Of a stretch of 64,000 nt of DNA, positions 34,501 through 46,900 are shown in pieces. Under the pieces are notes generated by a model. It had not been told where the DNA came from. It ran no database searches and was given only the letters and a program-made list of their open reading frames with translations. Each line of letters begins with the position of its first letter. The first letter of the stretch is position 1. The stretch is taken from the NCBI GenBank assembly GCA_016858145.1, contig JAEHOE010000051.1, forward strand, positions 62,001-126,000. The letters run 5' to 3'. A program made the position numbers and the translations under genes. This stretch comes from Edaphochlamys debaryana (lineage: Eukaryota > Chlorophyta > Chlorophyceae > Chlamydomonadales).

Positions 34501-36185
34501 GAGGGAGCGAGGGCCGCCACCACCATGCGGTGGTCCGCAGGGCCGCCGGGCCGCACCGAGCAGGAGGTGACCAGGGGCGCCAGGTCCTCAGTCACCAGGA
34601 CACGGTCATTGCGCGAGGAGCCAGAGCCACTGACGTACGTGTACGAGCGGCGGCCGGGGTGGAGGCGGCGGAAGGTGTCATGCAACCCTGGACACGAGGC
34701 CCTGAAGGCAGCAGCGACAGGCCGGTCAGCAACCCGAGCGCTGGTGGCATCCAGGGCGGGATCCATGACAAAGTTGAAGTCGGCAGCTTAAACCTGCGAG
34801 CCAGAGCAGGAGGCCGCGGGCCCGAGGCGGTCCCGGACGAACCGCTGCTGGGCCGGTGGATTGGAGGACGGCAGGTAGGCGCACATGAGCGTTAAGCTGT
34901 GGCCACCCCAACAAACAGGCAGGCGGAGCAGCCGCCCGTCGGCTGCCGCTTCCGGAGCAGGCTTCCCCCCCGGGAAGGCCAGCTGCCCGCTGCTGATCAG
35001 GTCGGACCGCACCAAAATGGCAACGCCCCCGCAGGCGCGCCCAGAGGTGGGGGAGACGGCGGCCGGAGCCCATTAGGACTCCCACCCGCTGAGGCGGGCC
35101 GAGCACGACAGGTTATGCAGCGCCAGGCGTGCAGCAGCAACACCGCTCGCCGGCACACGCGTCTCCTGCACGCAGACCACCCCCAGGCCCTCACGGGCCC
35201 AAAGGCGGAGCAGGGCCGGCAGCTTGGTCGCGTCCGTGCCCACCCCCAGTCCGCGGATGTTCAGAGAGCCCACCCGCAGGGCCGGAGGCGGGAGCGGACA
35301 GCGGCGCCGGCAGCCCGGCAGCGGCATTACGGGTCGGGAGGCGGGTCACCGCCGGCGGGGCGGCCACCCACGTGCGGAAGGGGCCGCCCTCGGGGCCCCA
35401 CCCGCAGCCAACCGCCGCCCTCGTCCTCAGCGCCGGCGCCGTCGACGGCCATGCCGTCGGGAGGCGAATCGCCGTTGGAGCCGGCGGGAGAGCGGCTGCA
35501 CACCCGCTTCGGCGGAGCCTCCTCGTCCAGGGTCTCGGGCAGGCGCAGGCGGCGGTCAGGCGTGGGGCTGACCGGCCGCTCGGCCTCCGGGCTGGCACCG
35601 GCGGTAGCCCCGGACGGGGCGGCGACGGGAGCAGGGGCGGCGGCGGCATGCGCCGCGGGGGCCTCCACCGCGGGAGCGGCGGCGGCGGGCGCCGCGGGGG
35701 CCACAGCCGCGGGGGCTGGGGCGGCAGGCGCCGTGGGGGTCTCCGCCGTGGGGGTGGCGGGAGCGGGCTCGGCAGGGGCAGCCTCCGCTGGGGCTGCGGC
35801 GACGGCGGCGGCAGGCGGCACCGCCGCAGCGCCCTCCGCGCAGGGCACCGCTGCGGCGGGGGCCACGGGGGCCGCGGGCGGGTGAGGAGCCGGGGGCTCA
35901 GCGGTGGCGGTGTCGCCGGCCGCGGCGGGGCCGCCAGCCGCGTTGGCGCCGCTCGCCACAGAGCCGCCCTGACCGCCGCCAGCGGCGGTGGTGGCGGCAG
36001 CGGCGGAGGCGGCGGCTGCGGAGGCCCCGCCCGCTGCAGCGGCGCGGGGAGCAGTGCGGGCGGGGCGGGTGCCGCGTCCCGCCGGAGGGCGGTTGCCACC
36101 AGAGCCGGTCGCCCCGCCACCGCCCGAGGCGGCAGCGGCAGCGGGCTGAGCCTGCAGGGACCGCTTGCTCCTATCGTGGCTGGAC
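31504..36185 (-). mobile_element. LINE copy E, both ends incomplete
   Basis: Runs from within ORF1 (GGCTGGACTT at 36185) to CTTTGTTCTCG at 31504, where the foreign gene fragment begins. It has the C-terminal half of ORF1, the whole endonuclease and most of the RT, but lacks its own Cys-His end. It may be the same insertion as copy D, split by the fragment. Confidence 0.88.
31506..35327 (-). pseudogene. LINE ORF2 of copy E (endonuclease and reverse transcriptase), broken
   Basis: Starts at ATG 35327, overlapping the ORF1 stop as TAATG. APE-type endonuclease motifs: LRVGSLNIRGL, VVCVQETR, GGVAILVR, DFNFV, ADHRM. In-frame TAA codons lie at 35075-35073 and 34790-34788; the frame then stays open through the RT (FLDFYKAYD, GVRQGCPLAPLL, QYADDCTAF). 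It ends in foreign sequence at 31458. The protein would nick target DNA and copy LINE RNA. Confidence 0.85.
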
Positions 36186-36408
36186 TTGTTAGGATGCGGT
36201 GCGTTACAAGAGGCCCGACCCCCCTGCGAGGGCCGATTTGCATGGGCTGCAGCCCTTCAACCCCTTGCCCCCCAACCGAAGCCGGGAGCCGTCCTAAAGA
36301 GTCTTCTGGTCAGCGCACCCACCCTCTCAGCCAGTCACGTGCGCTAACAATTAAATACCAATCAGCACCACCGAGCCCAAGGGACAAGCAGCGCGGATCA
36401 CACCGAAA

Positions 36409-39400
36409 TCACACGGAATCAGAGTCAGAGTCAGAAACCTCGAGCGACACCCGGCACACCACCCGCCCCAAGGCATCAGAGCCCAGAAAGGGATGATCTG
36501 CGGGCACAGCGCCCCAGCCCCGCGGGCGAACACCCAGCAAGGCAAAGGACCAGAGGCGCGAAACAAAATCAGCTACAACCCGAGCACCAATGCGCCGCAC
36601 AGTTCGGGCCCGCACCCGCCTGCCAGGCCCAGACCGCACCCCATACAACCATTGGCGCCCTCTCTCCATAGCCGCAACCGCGGCCAAACAAACAACATCC
36701 CACACAGGCTGTTGAATCTCATTCGTAGGGGGTTGAACCAACCACAAATTCGCAACCGACAACTCGACACCCCCCAGTTCGGTCATGTAGTCACGAAGCG
36801 TCTGGGCGACCGGGCAAGACCAAAAGTGATGCATCCGGGGGCCCTGACCCATAGCATGTCCACAAGGGCAACGCGGCATGCCTCCACAACCACCACCCGA
36901 CCCAGCAGGCGCAGCGCCGCCCTCTTGCATAGAACCCAAGGCCCCCGACCCTCCCGAGCCCGCCCTGCCCGCCGCAGCCCGCCGCCGCCGCTCGTGCATA
37001 GCAAAGTACGAGAACCCGTTGAGGGCCAGCCGCCAAAACGGCTCTTTGTTCTCGTTCTCCCACCGCAGCCGCCAGAGCCGGGTGAACGTGCTCCGCAGCG
37101 TGGCCAGGGCAGCAGCAGGGGCTGGGGCGCCGCCGAGGCCCAGCGTCTGAGCCACAAAGGCGCCGTGCTTGGCGGCCAGAACGTCAAGGGCGGGCCCGAG
37201 CTGCAGTTGCGTGGCTGCCCGCACGGTCAGAGAGGCCGCGGGGACGACGGCAGCACCACAGCGCCACCCCACAGCGCCCAGCAGCTCCCGCCAGGCCGCC
37301 ACGGCGGAGGGTGCTGCGGCAGGTCCGCCAGCCGCCGCAGCGCGCGCCGCCTCGACCCAGCCCGCAGGGAGGCGCGCCAGGAGCGCCGCAAAGCGTTCCA
37401 GGGCCGTCACGCCGTCCTGCAACGCCGCCGCCAGGGTCGAGCGGTCAAAGCCGCCATCATTGGCCGAGCCGAGGCGCAGCACACCCCGCAAGACTCGCCG
37501 CTTGTACAGAAGCGTCCAGCGCCGCCGGAGGCGGGGCGGGGGCTCTAGCCCCGGTGGCAGCGCAGCCCGCTGGGTGCGGATGACGCCAAGGGCCTCCCAG
37601 CATCTGACGGCAACCCCCACAGTCACCAGGCCGGGGATGGCAGAGAGATCGGGGAAGTCGGCCTCAAGGCCCGCGCCGCCGCCGGCTAGGGCCGGCAGAA
37701 CGGGGTTCCACCACAGGGGCGCCGCCACGCACCAGGGGCCGGGGGCCAGAGCCTCAGGGCGCACAACCTCCACGGGCGGCAGGCAGGTGAAGGCCAGCAC
37801 GAGCCGGGAGAGCGCAGGGCAGTCCGCGGGAAGAGCCAAGCTGTAGGCCTCGGCGCCGGAGCGGGTGAGGAGGCCCAAGGGGTGGGTGCTGGGGCAGGCC
37901 CGCCGCAGCAGCGCGAGCGCCACCATAGTCCAGGGCGGTGCGAACGGCAGGAGCCCACAAGCGCCCAGCAGCAGCCGAGCGGCCAGCACCGCATGCCGCC
38001 CACGCACGTGCTCCACCAATGGCAGGAGCCCGAAGCCGCCCAAGCTCGGGTGGAGGGCGAGGCACGTACCGCTGACCCCAGCCCCACGGCGCGGGGCCTC
38101 GGCAGGGGCACCAGGCGGAACGGCCCGGTCGACAACGGCCGAGACTGCTTTGAGGAAGGCCTCTAGCTCGTCTTCAGGCGGCAAGCCAGAGAACTCAAGG
38201 TGGTAGAGGACTCGGCTCACCGCATAGCCACTGGCAGCCGCCGCTCGGCCAAAAGCGGAGAGAGGCAGGGACGCGATCCGGGGCAGCACCTCAAGGGCGG
38301 CCGCCAGGGAGGCAGAAGGCAGATCGTTGGTGTTCGAGAAGCGGACGCCCAGGGTCTTGGGGTGGCGTACGACACGCATGTCGAGGATCCGGACGGGCCC
38401 CGGCTGTGGTGGTACCGAGGCCGAAGGCCCAGCCCGCAGCGCCGCCACATACGCCATAGCAGCCCACGCCGTTTCCGCCCAGTCAACACACGTGCCAGGC
38501 GTCTGCGGCCCCATTGCCAACATTTCGCATTTCTGGACGTTGAGACGCTGCCCCGAAGCCTCGTAGAACCGTTCCATGGCTGACCGGAAGGAGGTCAGGG
38601 AGGTGGTGGCAACGAAGGCGGTGCAGTCGTCAGCGTACTGAGAGGCGGTCTGGCGGAGCGCCGGGGGCCCCAGGCCGAACCCTTGGCTCCGCAGCCACGA
38701 AAGCAGCGCCTGCGCCACCGCCAGGTAGAGCAGCGGCGCCAGCGGGCAGCCCTGACGCACCCCGGCGGTGAGGGGCACCCAGGAGGAGAGATGGCCGTTG
38801 ACGATGGCGGCCGCTCGCGTGCCTGTGTGCAGCCGCCGCACCCACGCCAGGAAGCCCGCGCCCACCCCAAGCTCCTCGAGACAGGCGAACAGGAAGTCGC
38901 GGTCCACGGTGTCGTACGCCTTGTAGAAGTCCAGGAACAACGCCCAACCGTCAGCCCCAAAGGCCCGGAGCAGGGCGGGCAGCAGCTGGAGGAGGAGGAC
39001 GTTGTCGGCGATGCGGCAGAGGCGGAGGAAGGCGGTCTGCTCGGGGGCGATGACGTCACCAAACACAGGGAGGAGCCGTTGCACCAGGACGCGGGCAAGG
39101 GTGCGGTAATCCGTGTCAAGCAGCGTGATGGGCCGGTAGTTGGAGGGCTCGGTGGGGTCGCCGGCCTTGAAGAAGGAGGAGATGACGCCATCGAGGAAGC
39201 CGGCAGGGACGGAGCCAGAGGGAAGGATGGCGGAGAACACGCTGGCAAGCAGGGGTGCAAAAAAGGCGGGAAACTCTTGGTACAGCTCAACCGGCAGGCC
39301 GTCAGGGCCGGGAGCGTGGCCAGCAGGCGAGGCGGCCAGCGCAGCCGCCACCTCAGAAACCGTGACCACGCTGCTGCCCAGGGCGGCGAGGCCAGCGGGC

Positions 39401-40863
39401 GCACAGCGGCGGCCTGCAGCGCGCAGCGCTGCAAGGACGGCCGCCCGGGGCCCAGCAGCAGCAGGCCGCGGAGAGCAGACGCCGCTCCAGTAGTCAGCGA
39501 CCACCTGGGCCATGCGGCGGGGGTCGCTGGTGATGCCACCACCCGGGCAGCGGAGCGCTGCAATACGGCGGCAAGTGCCACGCGGCCGCACAAGCCGAGT
39601 GAGGGCAGGTGAGGGCCGCTCGCCGGATTGGAGCCACGCCAGGCGCGTCCGCCGGGCCAGGCCCTGCGACGCATGCCTTGCGGCGGCAGCGGCCTGGGAG
39701 TGCGCCGCCACTGCTTGGGATGCTGCGGCCGCGGCGGCGGCGGGCGTCGCTGCCTGCTCCACAGCTGCGAAGGCCGCTTCCGCAGCGTCTGCAGCAGCAG
39801 CCTCGACCGCGGCGGAGAAGACATGCCGCCGCCGCGCAGCAGCACTGAGCCGAGAGCACAGGCGGGACAGGTCGGCTTTGAAGCGGGGCCACCACCGCAG
39901 CAGCTGGACGGGACCCGCCGGGGCGGTGGGCGTACGGAGGGCGAGCCAGTCGTGCAGCTCGGTGCGCAGATCCGGAAAGTCCAGGAAGTGGAGGCGGGCG
40001 CGGGGGAGGCCAGGCCCAAGCGGTGAGGCAGCGGGGGAGGGAGCGAGGGCCGCCACCACCATGCGGTGGTCCGCAGGGCCGCCGGGCCGCACCGAGCAGG
40101 AGGTGACCAGGGGCGCCAGGTCCTCAGTCACCAGGACACGGTCATTGCGCGAGGAGCCAGAGCCACTGACGTACGTGTACGAGCGGCGGCCGGGGTGGAG
40201 GCGGCGGAAGGTGTCATGCAACCCTGGACACGAGGCCCTGAAGGCAGCAGCGACAGGCCGGTCAGCAACCCGAGCGCTGGTGGCATCCAGGGCGGGATCC
40301 ATGACAAAGTTGAAGTCGGCAGCTTAAACCTGCGAGCCAGAGCAGGAGGCCGCGGGCCCGAGGCGGTCCCGGACGAACCGCTGCTGGGCCGGTGGATTGG
40401 AGGACGGCAGGTAGGCGCACATGAGCGTTAAGCTGTGGCCACCCCAACAAACAGGCAGGCGGAGCAGCCGCCCGTCGGCTGCCGCTTCCGGAGCAGGCTT
40501 CCCCCCCGGGAAGGCCAGCTGCCCGCTGCTGATCAGGTCGGACCGCACCAAAATGGCAACGCCCCCGCAGGCGCGCCCAGAGGTGGGGGAGACGGCGGCC
40601 GGAGCCCATTAGGACTCCCACCCGCTGAGGCGGGCCGAGCACGACAGGTTATGCAGCGCCAGGCGTGCAGCAGCAACACCGCTCGCCGGCACACGCGTCT
40701 CCTGCACGCAGACCACCCCCAGGCCCTCACGGGCCCAAAGGCGGAGCAGGGCCGGCAGCTTGGTCGCGTCCGTGCCCACCCCCAGTCCGCGGATGTTCAG
40801 AGAGCCCACCCGCAGGGCCGGAGGCGGGAGCGGACAGCGGCGCCGGCAGCCCGGCAGCGGCAT
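36409..40863 (-). pseudogene. LINE ORF2 of copy F: APE endonuclease, reverse transcriptase, Cys-His motif
   Basis: One frame from ATG 40863 to the stop at 36409. Endonuclease: LNIRGLG, VCVQETR, then TAA at 40611-40609, GGVAILVR, LMCAYLPSSNPP, TAA at 40326-40324, DFNFVMDP, SGSGSSRNDRVLV (family form is S-R-I-D) and ADHRM. From 40302 there are 1297 open codons: RT with GDPTEPSNYRPITLL, FLDFYKAYD, GVRQGCPLAPLL and QYADDC, and a C-terminal C-x-C...H...C motif (CPCGHAMGQGPRMHHFWSC) typical of LINE ORF2 ends. The RT part looks intact; the endonuclease would need readthrough of two stops. Confidence 0.9.
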
Positions 40864-42696
40864 TACGGGTCGGGAGGCGGGTCACCGCCGGCGGGGCGGC
40901 CACCCACGTGCGGAAGGGGCCGCCCTCGGGGCCCCACCCGCAGCCAACCGCCGCCCTCGTCCTCAGCGCCGGCGCCGTCGACGGCCATGCCGTCGGGAGG
41001 CGAATCGCCGTTGGAGCCGGCGGGAGAGCGGCTGCACACCCGCTTCGGCGGAGCCTCCTCGTCCAGGGTCTCGGGCAGGCGCAGGCGGCGGTCAGGCGTG
41101 GGGCTGACCGGCCGCTCGGCCTCCGGGCTGGCACCGGCGGTAGCCCCGGACGGGGCGGCGACGGGAGCAGGGGCGGCGGCGGCATGCGCCGCGGGGGCCT
41201 CCACCGCGGGAGCGGCGGCGGCGGGCGCCGCGGGGGCCACAGCCGCGGGGGCTGGGGCGGCAGGCGCCGTGGGGGTCTCCGCCGTGGGGGTGGCGGGAGC
41301 GGGCTCGGCAGGGGCAGCCTCCGCTGGGGCTGCGGCGACGGCGGCGGCAGGCGGCACCGCCGCAGCGCCCTCCGCGCAGGGCACCGCTGCGGCGGGGGCC
41401 ACGGGGGCCGCGGGCGGGTGAGGAGCCGGGGGCTCAGCGGTGGCGGTGTCGCCGGCCGCGTTGACGCCGCTCGCCACAGAGCCGCCCTGACCGCCACCAG
41501 CGGCGGTGGTGGCGGCAGCGGCGGAGGCGGCGGCTGCGGAGGCCCCCCACAGGGGGCGTGTATTATGGGAGCAAGCGTGGATTGAGGCAAGCCTCACACG
41601 TCTTACTACCAGCCGACATACCGATTGATCGGACATGGCCAGATAACTCCATGCTTCGCATTGACCCCCTCAGGGGGATTGGCTGGGTGCCCCAAGGCCC
41701 TACCTAGCCCGCCACTGCTAGACCTGATCGAACCTGCAATATTAGCTTTGATCGGGTGAGATCCTAGCGAGTTGCCTCGCCTCCCGGGATCGCTGCAGCG
41801 GCATGGGGAGCAGTGCGGGCGGGGCGGGTGCCGCGTCCCGCCGGAGGGCGGTTGCCACCAGAGTCGGTCGCCCCGCCACCGCCCGAGGCGGCAGCGGCAG
41901 CGGGCTGAGCCTGCAGGGACCGCTTGCTCCTATCGTGGCTGGACTTATCAAAGGGCTGGACCGTGAGCGTCAGCGGCATGGAGCCGCCCCTGATCCGCTT
42001 GGACCAGGCCTCGGCCGGCAGTGGGGCCGGGAGGGAGGCCGTGGCGGGCACTGCCACCAGCCAGCGGTCCGTGTGGCGTACGCCCTCCGCCGTGGTCGCC
42101 CAGCTGTACGAGGTGTAAGCCTCCACAGTCAGCACCTCCACTCCGGGCAGCGACAGGCTGAGCTGCTGCTTCACGCCCTCCGACGAGAAGAAGGCCGCGC
42201 CGGGGATGGAGACGAGGAGCCACTGGCGGGAGCGGTCCGCAGCCGAGTCAGTGAGGGCCCACGCAATTGTGCCCGCATCGCCGAAGGGAGACGGGCAGGA
42301 CAGCGTGCGCGCCGTGCCGCCAAAGAGTGCATCCAGCCGAGTCTGGAGGCGCGCCGGGAACGCGATATCAAACCGCACCAGCGTGCCTGAGCCATCAGGC
42401 GCGGCGTCCCTGCGGATGCCATGCGTGAAGCCCGGGAGGCGGCCCAGCTGCTGGGCCAGGGCCGCGCTGGTCAGCGGAACGAGAACGTGGTCCTGAGCGC
42501 TAGCGATGAGCGAGCGCAGGTCCGGCCCCGAGAGGTCTTCGGGCTTGTGACCCGCGATGAAGACTTCAAGGCCAGCAGCGCTCCACGTCGGGTCCGCCAG
42601 GTGCTGCCGGAGCAGCGGCGCTATCTCATCTGCTGATTCAGAAGCGCCAGGGCGCGGCCGTTGCCGCGGGCGCTTCTGCTTTTTGCCACCGGGCAT
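40863..42696 (-). pseudogene. LINE ORF1 of copy F, interrupted
   Basis: Starts at ATG 42696 (MPGGKKQKRPRQRPRPG), a basic N-terminus, followed by a globular-looking part (LSGPDLRSLIASAQDHVLV) and a long Ala/Pro-rich C-terminus ending PPPDP. Without the insert the protein would be about 530 residues. ORF1 proteins of LINEs bind element RNA; no zinc knuckle or RRM is visible here. The stop TAA shares its last A with the ORF2 start (TAATG). Confidence 0.8.
41545..41794. other. About 250-bp insertion in ORF1 of LINE copy F
   Basis: Copy E is continuous from GAGGCCCCG to CTGCAGCGG at the equivalent place. In F about 250 bp of unrelated, less GC-rich DNA sits here and about four LINE bases are lost. 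No terminal repeats or clear target duplication. Confidence 0.65.
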
Positions 42697-42785
42697 CAGT
42701 CTGGAACCATCGATGCTCAAGTGGGGTCTATTGGCACGCTCTATGGCTCTATTGGATCTATTGGATCTATCTTTAGGATATTAGC

Positions 42786-43926
42786 TCTATTTTTAGGATG
42801 CGGGTACTACAAGAGGCCCGACCCCCCTGCGAGGGCCGACTTGGGTGGGGCTACAGCCCTTGAACCCCTTGTCCCCCGGCCCGAAGGCCAGGAGAAGAGT
42901 CTGCACGGTCAAACACCGCCAAGGTCTTGCGCCGCCACCAACTCCAAGCACACGCGCGGGTCCAAAGAGCCAGCCAGGGCAAGCCCCAGCAGCCCGCCCA
43001 GCCAGTGACTTGGCCGGGCAAACACGCAGCACAAACCCCAAACGCCCCCACGCAGCACTGGCCCACGACCCTACGCAGGGCCCTTTCCTAGCTACACCAG
43101 CGCCCGCCCACCCAAACCCGCCCAACCCGCCCCGACCTCACAAACGCCCAACCCCCCGCGCCTCGCCTGCCCTGCCCAAACCCGCCCAAAACCCCGCCGC
43201 CTAAAGCACCCGACCGCACAGCCGCAGGCCAGCAGAAACCCCAGCCGACACCGCGGGGACCACACCCGCCAGGCGCCCCCCAGCAAGTCCCGAGCCGGCT
43301 GCCACACACGAGCACAACGAAGCCAGGGCGCTCTCGACGACGCCCAGAGACGCCCCGGCTCAAGCCCACCGGCGACAGCGCACCACCCTCGCCCCCACGC
43401 CCCAAAGCTCGTACCCAGGACCGGGAGCGCACACGCACCCGGCCCGACCTAGCGCCGCCTCCCGTAACAGCCTCTCTAGGCTATAGCCACTTAGGCCGCT
43501 CCAAGCCAGCCAGAAGTCCGGGAGGTTGGGACCTCGACGCCAAGCGCGCAACTCACAGCGCATCACACCGCGGATGCCGACTGGAAGACAGGCCCAGGCC
43601 CAGCGACCTGGCGCTCCACAGTAGCCGTAGCAAGACGACGCCACGAGGAACTTGAGGCTCCAGCGATGGAGGAACGAGGAACACTCCAGCGAGAAGGCGA
43701 CGATGATGACCTCGCGAAGCTTCTGAGACCGCGACCGGCGTCCTCCGCCAGCGCGGCCCCCAGCAGAGACCGCTAGGGACCCACCATCCCACAGCTGAGC
43801 AGACAGAGCGCCCTAGGCCGCCCCCGGAAGGGACCCCTATCGGGTCGACAAATATTGGCACATCGGCGCGGCGTGAGGTGTCGCCGGCCCAAGCACGCTA
43901 TGGTGCTATGGTGCTATGGCCTATTT
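42786..43926 (-). mobile_element. Short non-autonomous element related to the LINE
   Basis: Its first about 110 bp at the left match the LINE 3' tail with substitutions. Its right end has ATATTGGCACA and repeated CTATGG units like the LINE 5' leader (TATTGGCACGCTCTATGG). The middle 0.9 kb is unrelated to ORF1 or ORF2 as far as can be read. Minus-strand frames (for example 43644-43360) show no known domain. Confidence 0.55.
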
Positions 43927-46900
43927 TTAGGATGCGGTGCGTTACAAGAGGCCCGACCCCCCTGCGAGGGCCGATTTGCATGGGCTGCAGCCCTTCAACC
44001 CCTTGCCCCCCAACCGAAGCCGGGAGCCGTCCTAAAGAGTCTTCTGGTCAGCGCACCCACCCTCTCAGCCAGTCACGTGCGCGAATCACCTAACAATTAC
44101 ACACCAATCAGCACCACCGAGCCCAAGGGACAAGCAGCGCGGATCACACCGAAATCACACGGAATCAGAGTCAGAGTCAGAAACCTCGAGCGACACCCGG
44201 CACACCACCCGCCCCAAGGCATCAGAGCCCAGAAAGGGATGATCTGCGGGCACAGCGCCCCAGCCCCGCGGGCGAACACTCAGCAAGGCAAAGGACCAGA
44301 GGCGCGAAACAAAATCAGCTACAACCCGAGCACCAATGCGCCGCACAGTTCGGGCCAGCACCCGTCTGCCAGGCCCAGACCGCACCCCATACAACCATTG
44401 GCGCCCTCTCTCCATAGCCGCAACCGCGGCCAAACAAACAACATCCCACACAGGCTGTTGAATCTCATTCGTAGGGGGTTGAACCAACCACAAATTCGCA
44501 ACCGACAACTCGACACCCCCCAGTTCGGTCATGTAGTCACGAAGCGTCTGGGCGACCGGGCAAGACCAAAAGTGATGCACCCGGGGGCCCTGACCCATAG
44601 CATGTCCACAAGGGCAACGCGGCATGCCTCCACAACCACCACCCGACCCAGCAGGCGCAGCGCCGCCCTCTTGCATCGAACCCAAGGCCCCCGACCCTCC
44701 CGAGCCCTCCCGAGCCCGCCGCAGCCCGCCGCCGCCGCTCGTGCATAGCAAAGTACGAGAACCCGTTGAGGGCCAGCCGCCAAAACGGCTCTTTGTTCTC
44801 GTTCTCCCACCGCAGCCGCCAGAGCCGGGTGAACGTGCTCCGCAGCGTGGCCAGGGCAGCAGCAGGGGCTGGGGCGCCGCCGAGGCCCAGCGTCTGAGCC
44901 ACAAAGGCGCCGTGCTTGGCGGCCAGAACGTCAAGGGCGGGCCCGAGTTGCAGTTGCGTGGCTGCCCGCACGGTCAGAGAGGCCGCGGGGACGACGGCAG
45001 CACCACAGCGCCACCCCACAGCGCCCAGCAGCTCCCGCCAGGCCGCCACGGCGGAGGGTGCTGCGGCAGGTCCGCCAGCCGCCGCAGCGTGCGCCGCCTT
45101 GACCCAGCCCGCAGGGAGGCGCGCCAGGAGCGCCGCAAAGCGTTCCAGGGCCGTCACGCTGTCCTGCAACGCCGCCGCCAGGGTCGAGCGGTCAAAGCCG
45201 CCATCATTGGCCGAGCCGAGGCGCAGCACACCCCGCAAGACTTGCCGCTTGTACAGAAGCGTCCAGCGCCGCCGGAGGCGGGGCGGGGGCTCTAGCCCCG
45301 GTGGCAGTGCAGCCCGCTGGGTGCGGATGACGCCAAGGGCCTCCCAGCATCTGACGGCAACCCCCACAGTCACCAGGCCGGGGATGGCAGAGAGATCGGG
45401 GAAGTCGGCCTCAAGGCCCGCGCCGCCGCCGGCTAGGGCCGGCAGAACGGGGTTCCACCACAGGGGCGCCGCCACGCACCAGGGGCCGGGGGCCAGAGCC
45501 TCAGGGCGCACAACCTCCACGGGCGGCAGGCAGGTGAAGGCCAGCACGAGCCGGGAGAGCGCAGGGCAGTCCGCGGGAAGAGCCAAGCTGTAGGCCTCGG
45601 CGCCGGAGCGGGTGAGGAGGCCCAAGGGGTGGGCGCTGGGGCAGGCCCGCCGCAGCAGCGCGAGCGCCACCGTAGTCCAGGGTGGTGCGAACGGCAGGAG
45701 CCCACAAGCGCCCAGCAGCAGCCGAGCGGCCAGCACCGCATGCCGCCCACGCACGTGCTCCACCAATGGCAGGAGCCCGAAGCCGCCCAAGCTCAGGTGG
45801 AGGGCGAGGCACGTACCGCTGACCCCAGCCCCACGGCGCGGGGCCTCGGCAGGGGCACCAGGCGGAACGGCCCGGTCGACAACGGCCGAGACTGCTTTGA
45901 GGAAGGCCTCTAGCTCGTCTTCAGGCGGCAAGCCAGAGAACTCAAGGTGGTAGAGGACTCGGCTCACCGCATAGCCACTGGCAGCCGCCGCTCGGCCAAA
46001 AGCGGAGAGAGGCAGGGACGCGATCCGGGGCAGCACCTCAAGGGCGGCCGCCAGGGAGGCAGAAGGCAGATCGTTGGTGTTCGAGAAGCGGACGCCCAGG
46101 GTCTTGGGGTGGCGTACGACACGCATGTCGAGGATCCGGACGGGCCCCGGCTGTGGTGGTACCGAGGCCGAAGGCCCAGCCCGCAGCGCCGCCACATACG
46201 CCATAGCAGCCCACGCCGTTTCCGCCCAGTCAACACACGTGCCAGGCGTCTGCGGCCCCATTGCCAACATTTCGCATTTCTGGACGTTGAGACGCTGCCC
46301 TGAAGCCTCGTAGAACCGTTCCATGGCTGACCGGAAGGAGGTCAGGGAGGTGGTGGCAACGAAGGCGGTGCAGTCGTCAGCGTACTGAGAGGCGGTCTGG
46401 CGGAGCGCCGGGGGCCCCAGGCCGAACCCTTGGCTCCGCAGCCACGAAAGCAGCGCCTGCGCCACCGCCAGGTAGAGCAGCGGCGCCAGCGGGCAGCCCT
46501 GACGCACCCCGGCGGTGAGGGGCACCCAGGAGGAGAGATGGCCGTTGACGATGGCGGCTGCTCGCGTGCCTGTGTGCAGCCGCCGTACCCACGCCAGGAA
46601 GCCCGCGCCCACCCCAAGCTCCTCGAGACAGGCGAACAGGAAGTCGCGGTCCACGGTGTCGTACGCCTTGTAGAAGTCCAGGAACAACGCCCAACCGTCA
46701 GCCCCAAAGGCCCGGAGCAGGGCGGGCAGCAGCTGGAGGAGGAGGACGTTGTCGGCGATGCGGCAGAGGCGGAGGAAGGCGGTCTGCTCGGGGGCGATGA
46801 CGTCACCAAACACAGGGAGGAGCCGCTGCACCAGGACGCGGGCAAGGGTGCGGTAATCCGTGTCAAGCAGCGTGATGGGCCGGTAGTTGGAGGGCTCGGT

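Larger units (their letters stand above)
36186..42777 (-). mobile_element. LINE copy F, near full-length (about 6.6 kb)
   Basis: The only copy here with a 5' leader (around 42777-42697), ORF1, ORF2 and 3' tail. ORF1 is interrupted by about 250 bp of unrelated DNA at 41545-41794. ORF2 has two in-frame TAA codons. The 3' end has no poly(A); it ends CGCATCCTAAC. It abuts the truncated 5' end of copy E. Confidence 0.92.

Noticed and set aside
40324..40611. Reassignment of TAA to a sense codon in this organism
   Set aside because: LINE ORF1, gypsy Pol and the split host gene all end at TAA in the expected place, so TAA is used as a stop here.
41545..41794. tRNA-derived SINE
   Set aside because: Only a B-box-like match; no A box, no tail and no target duplication.
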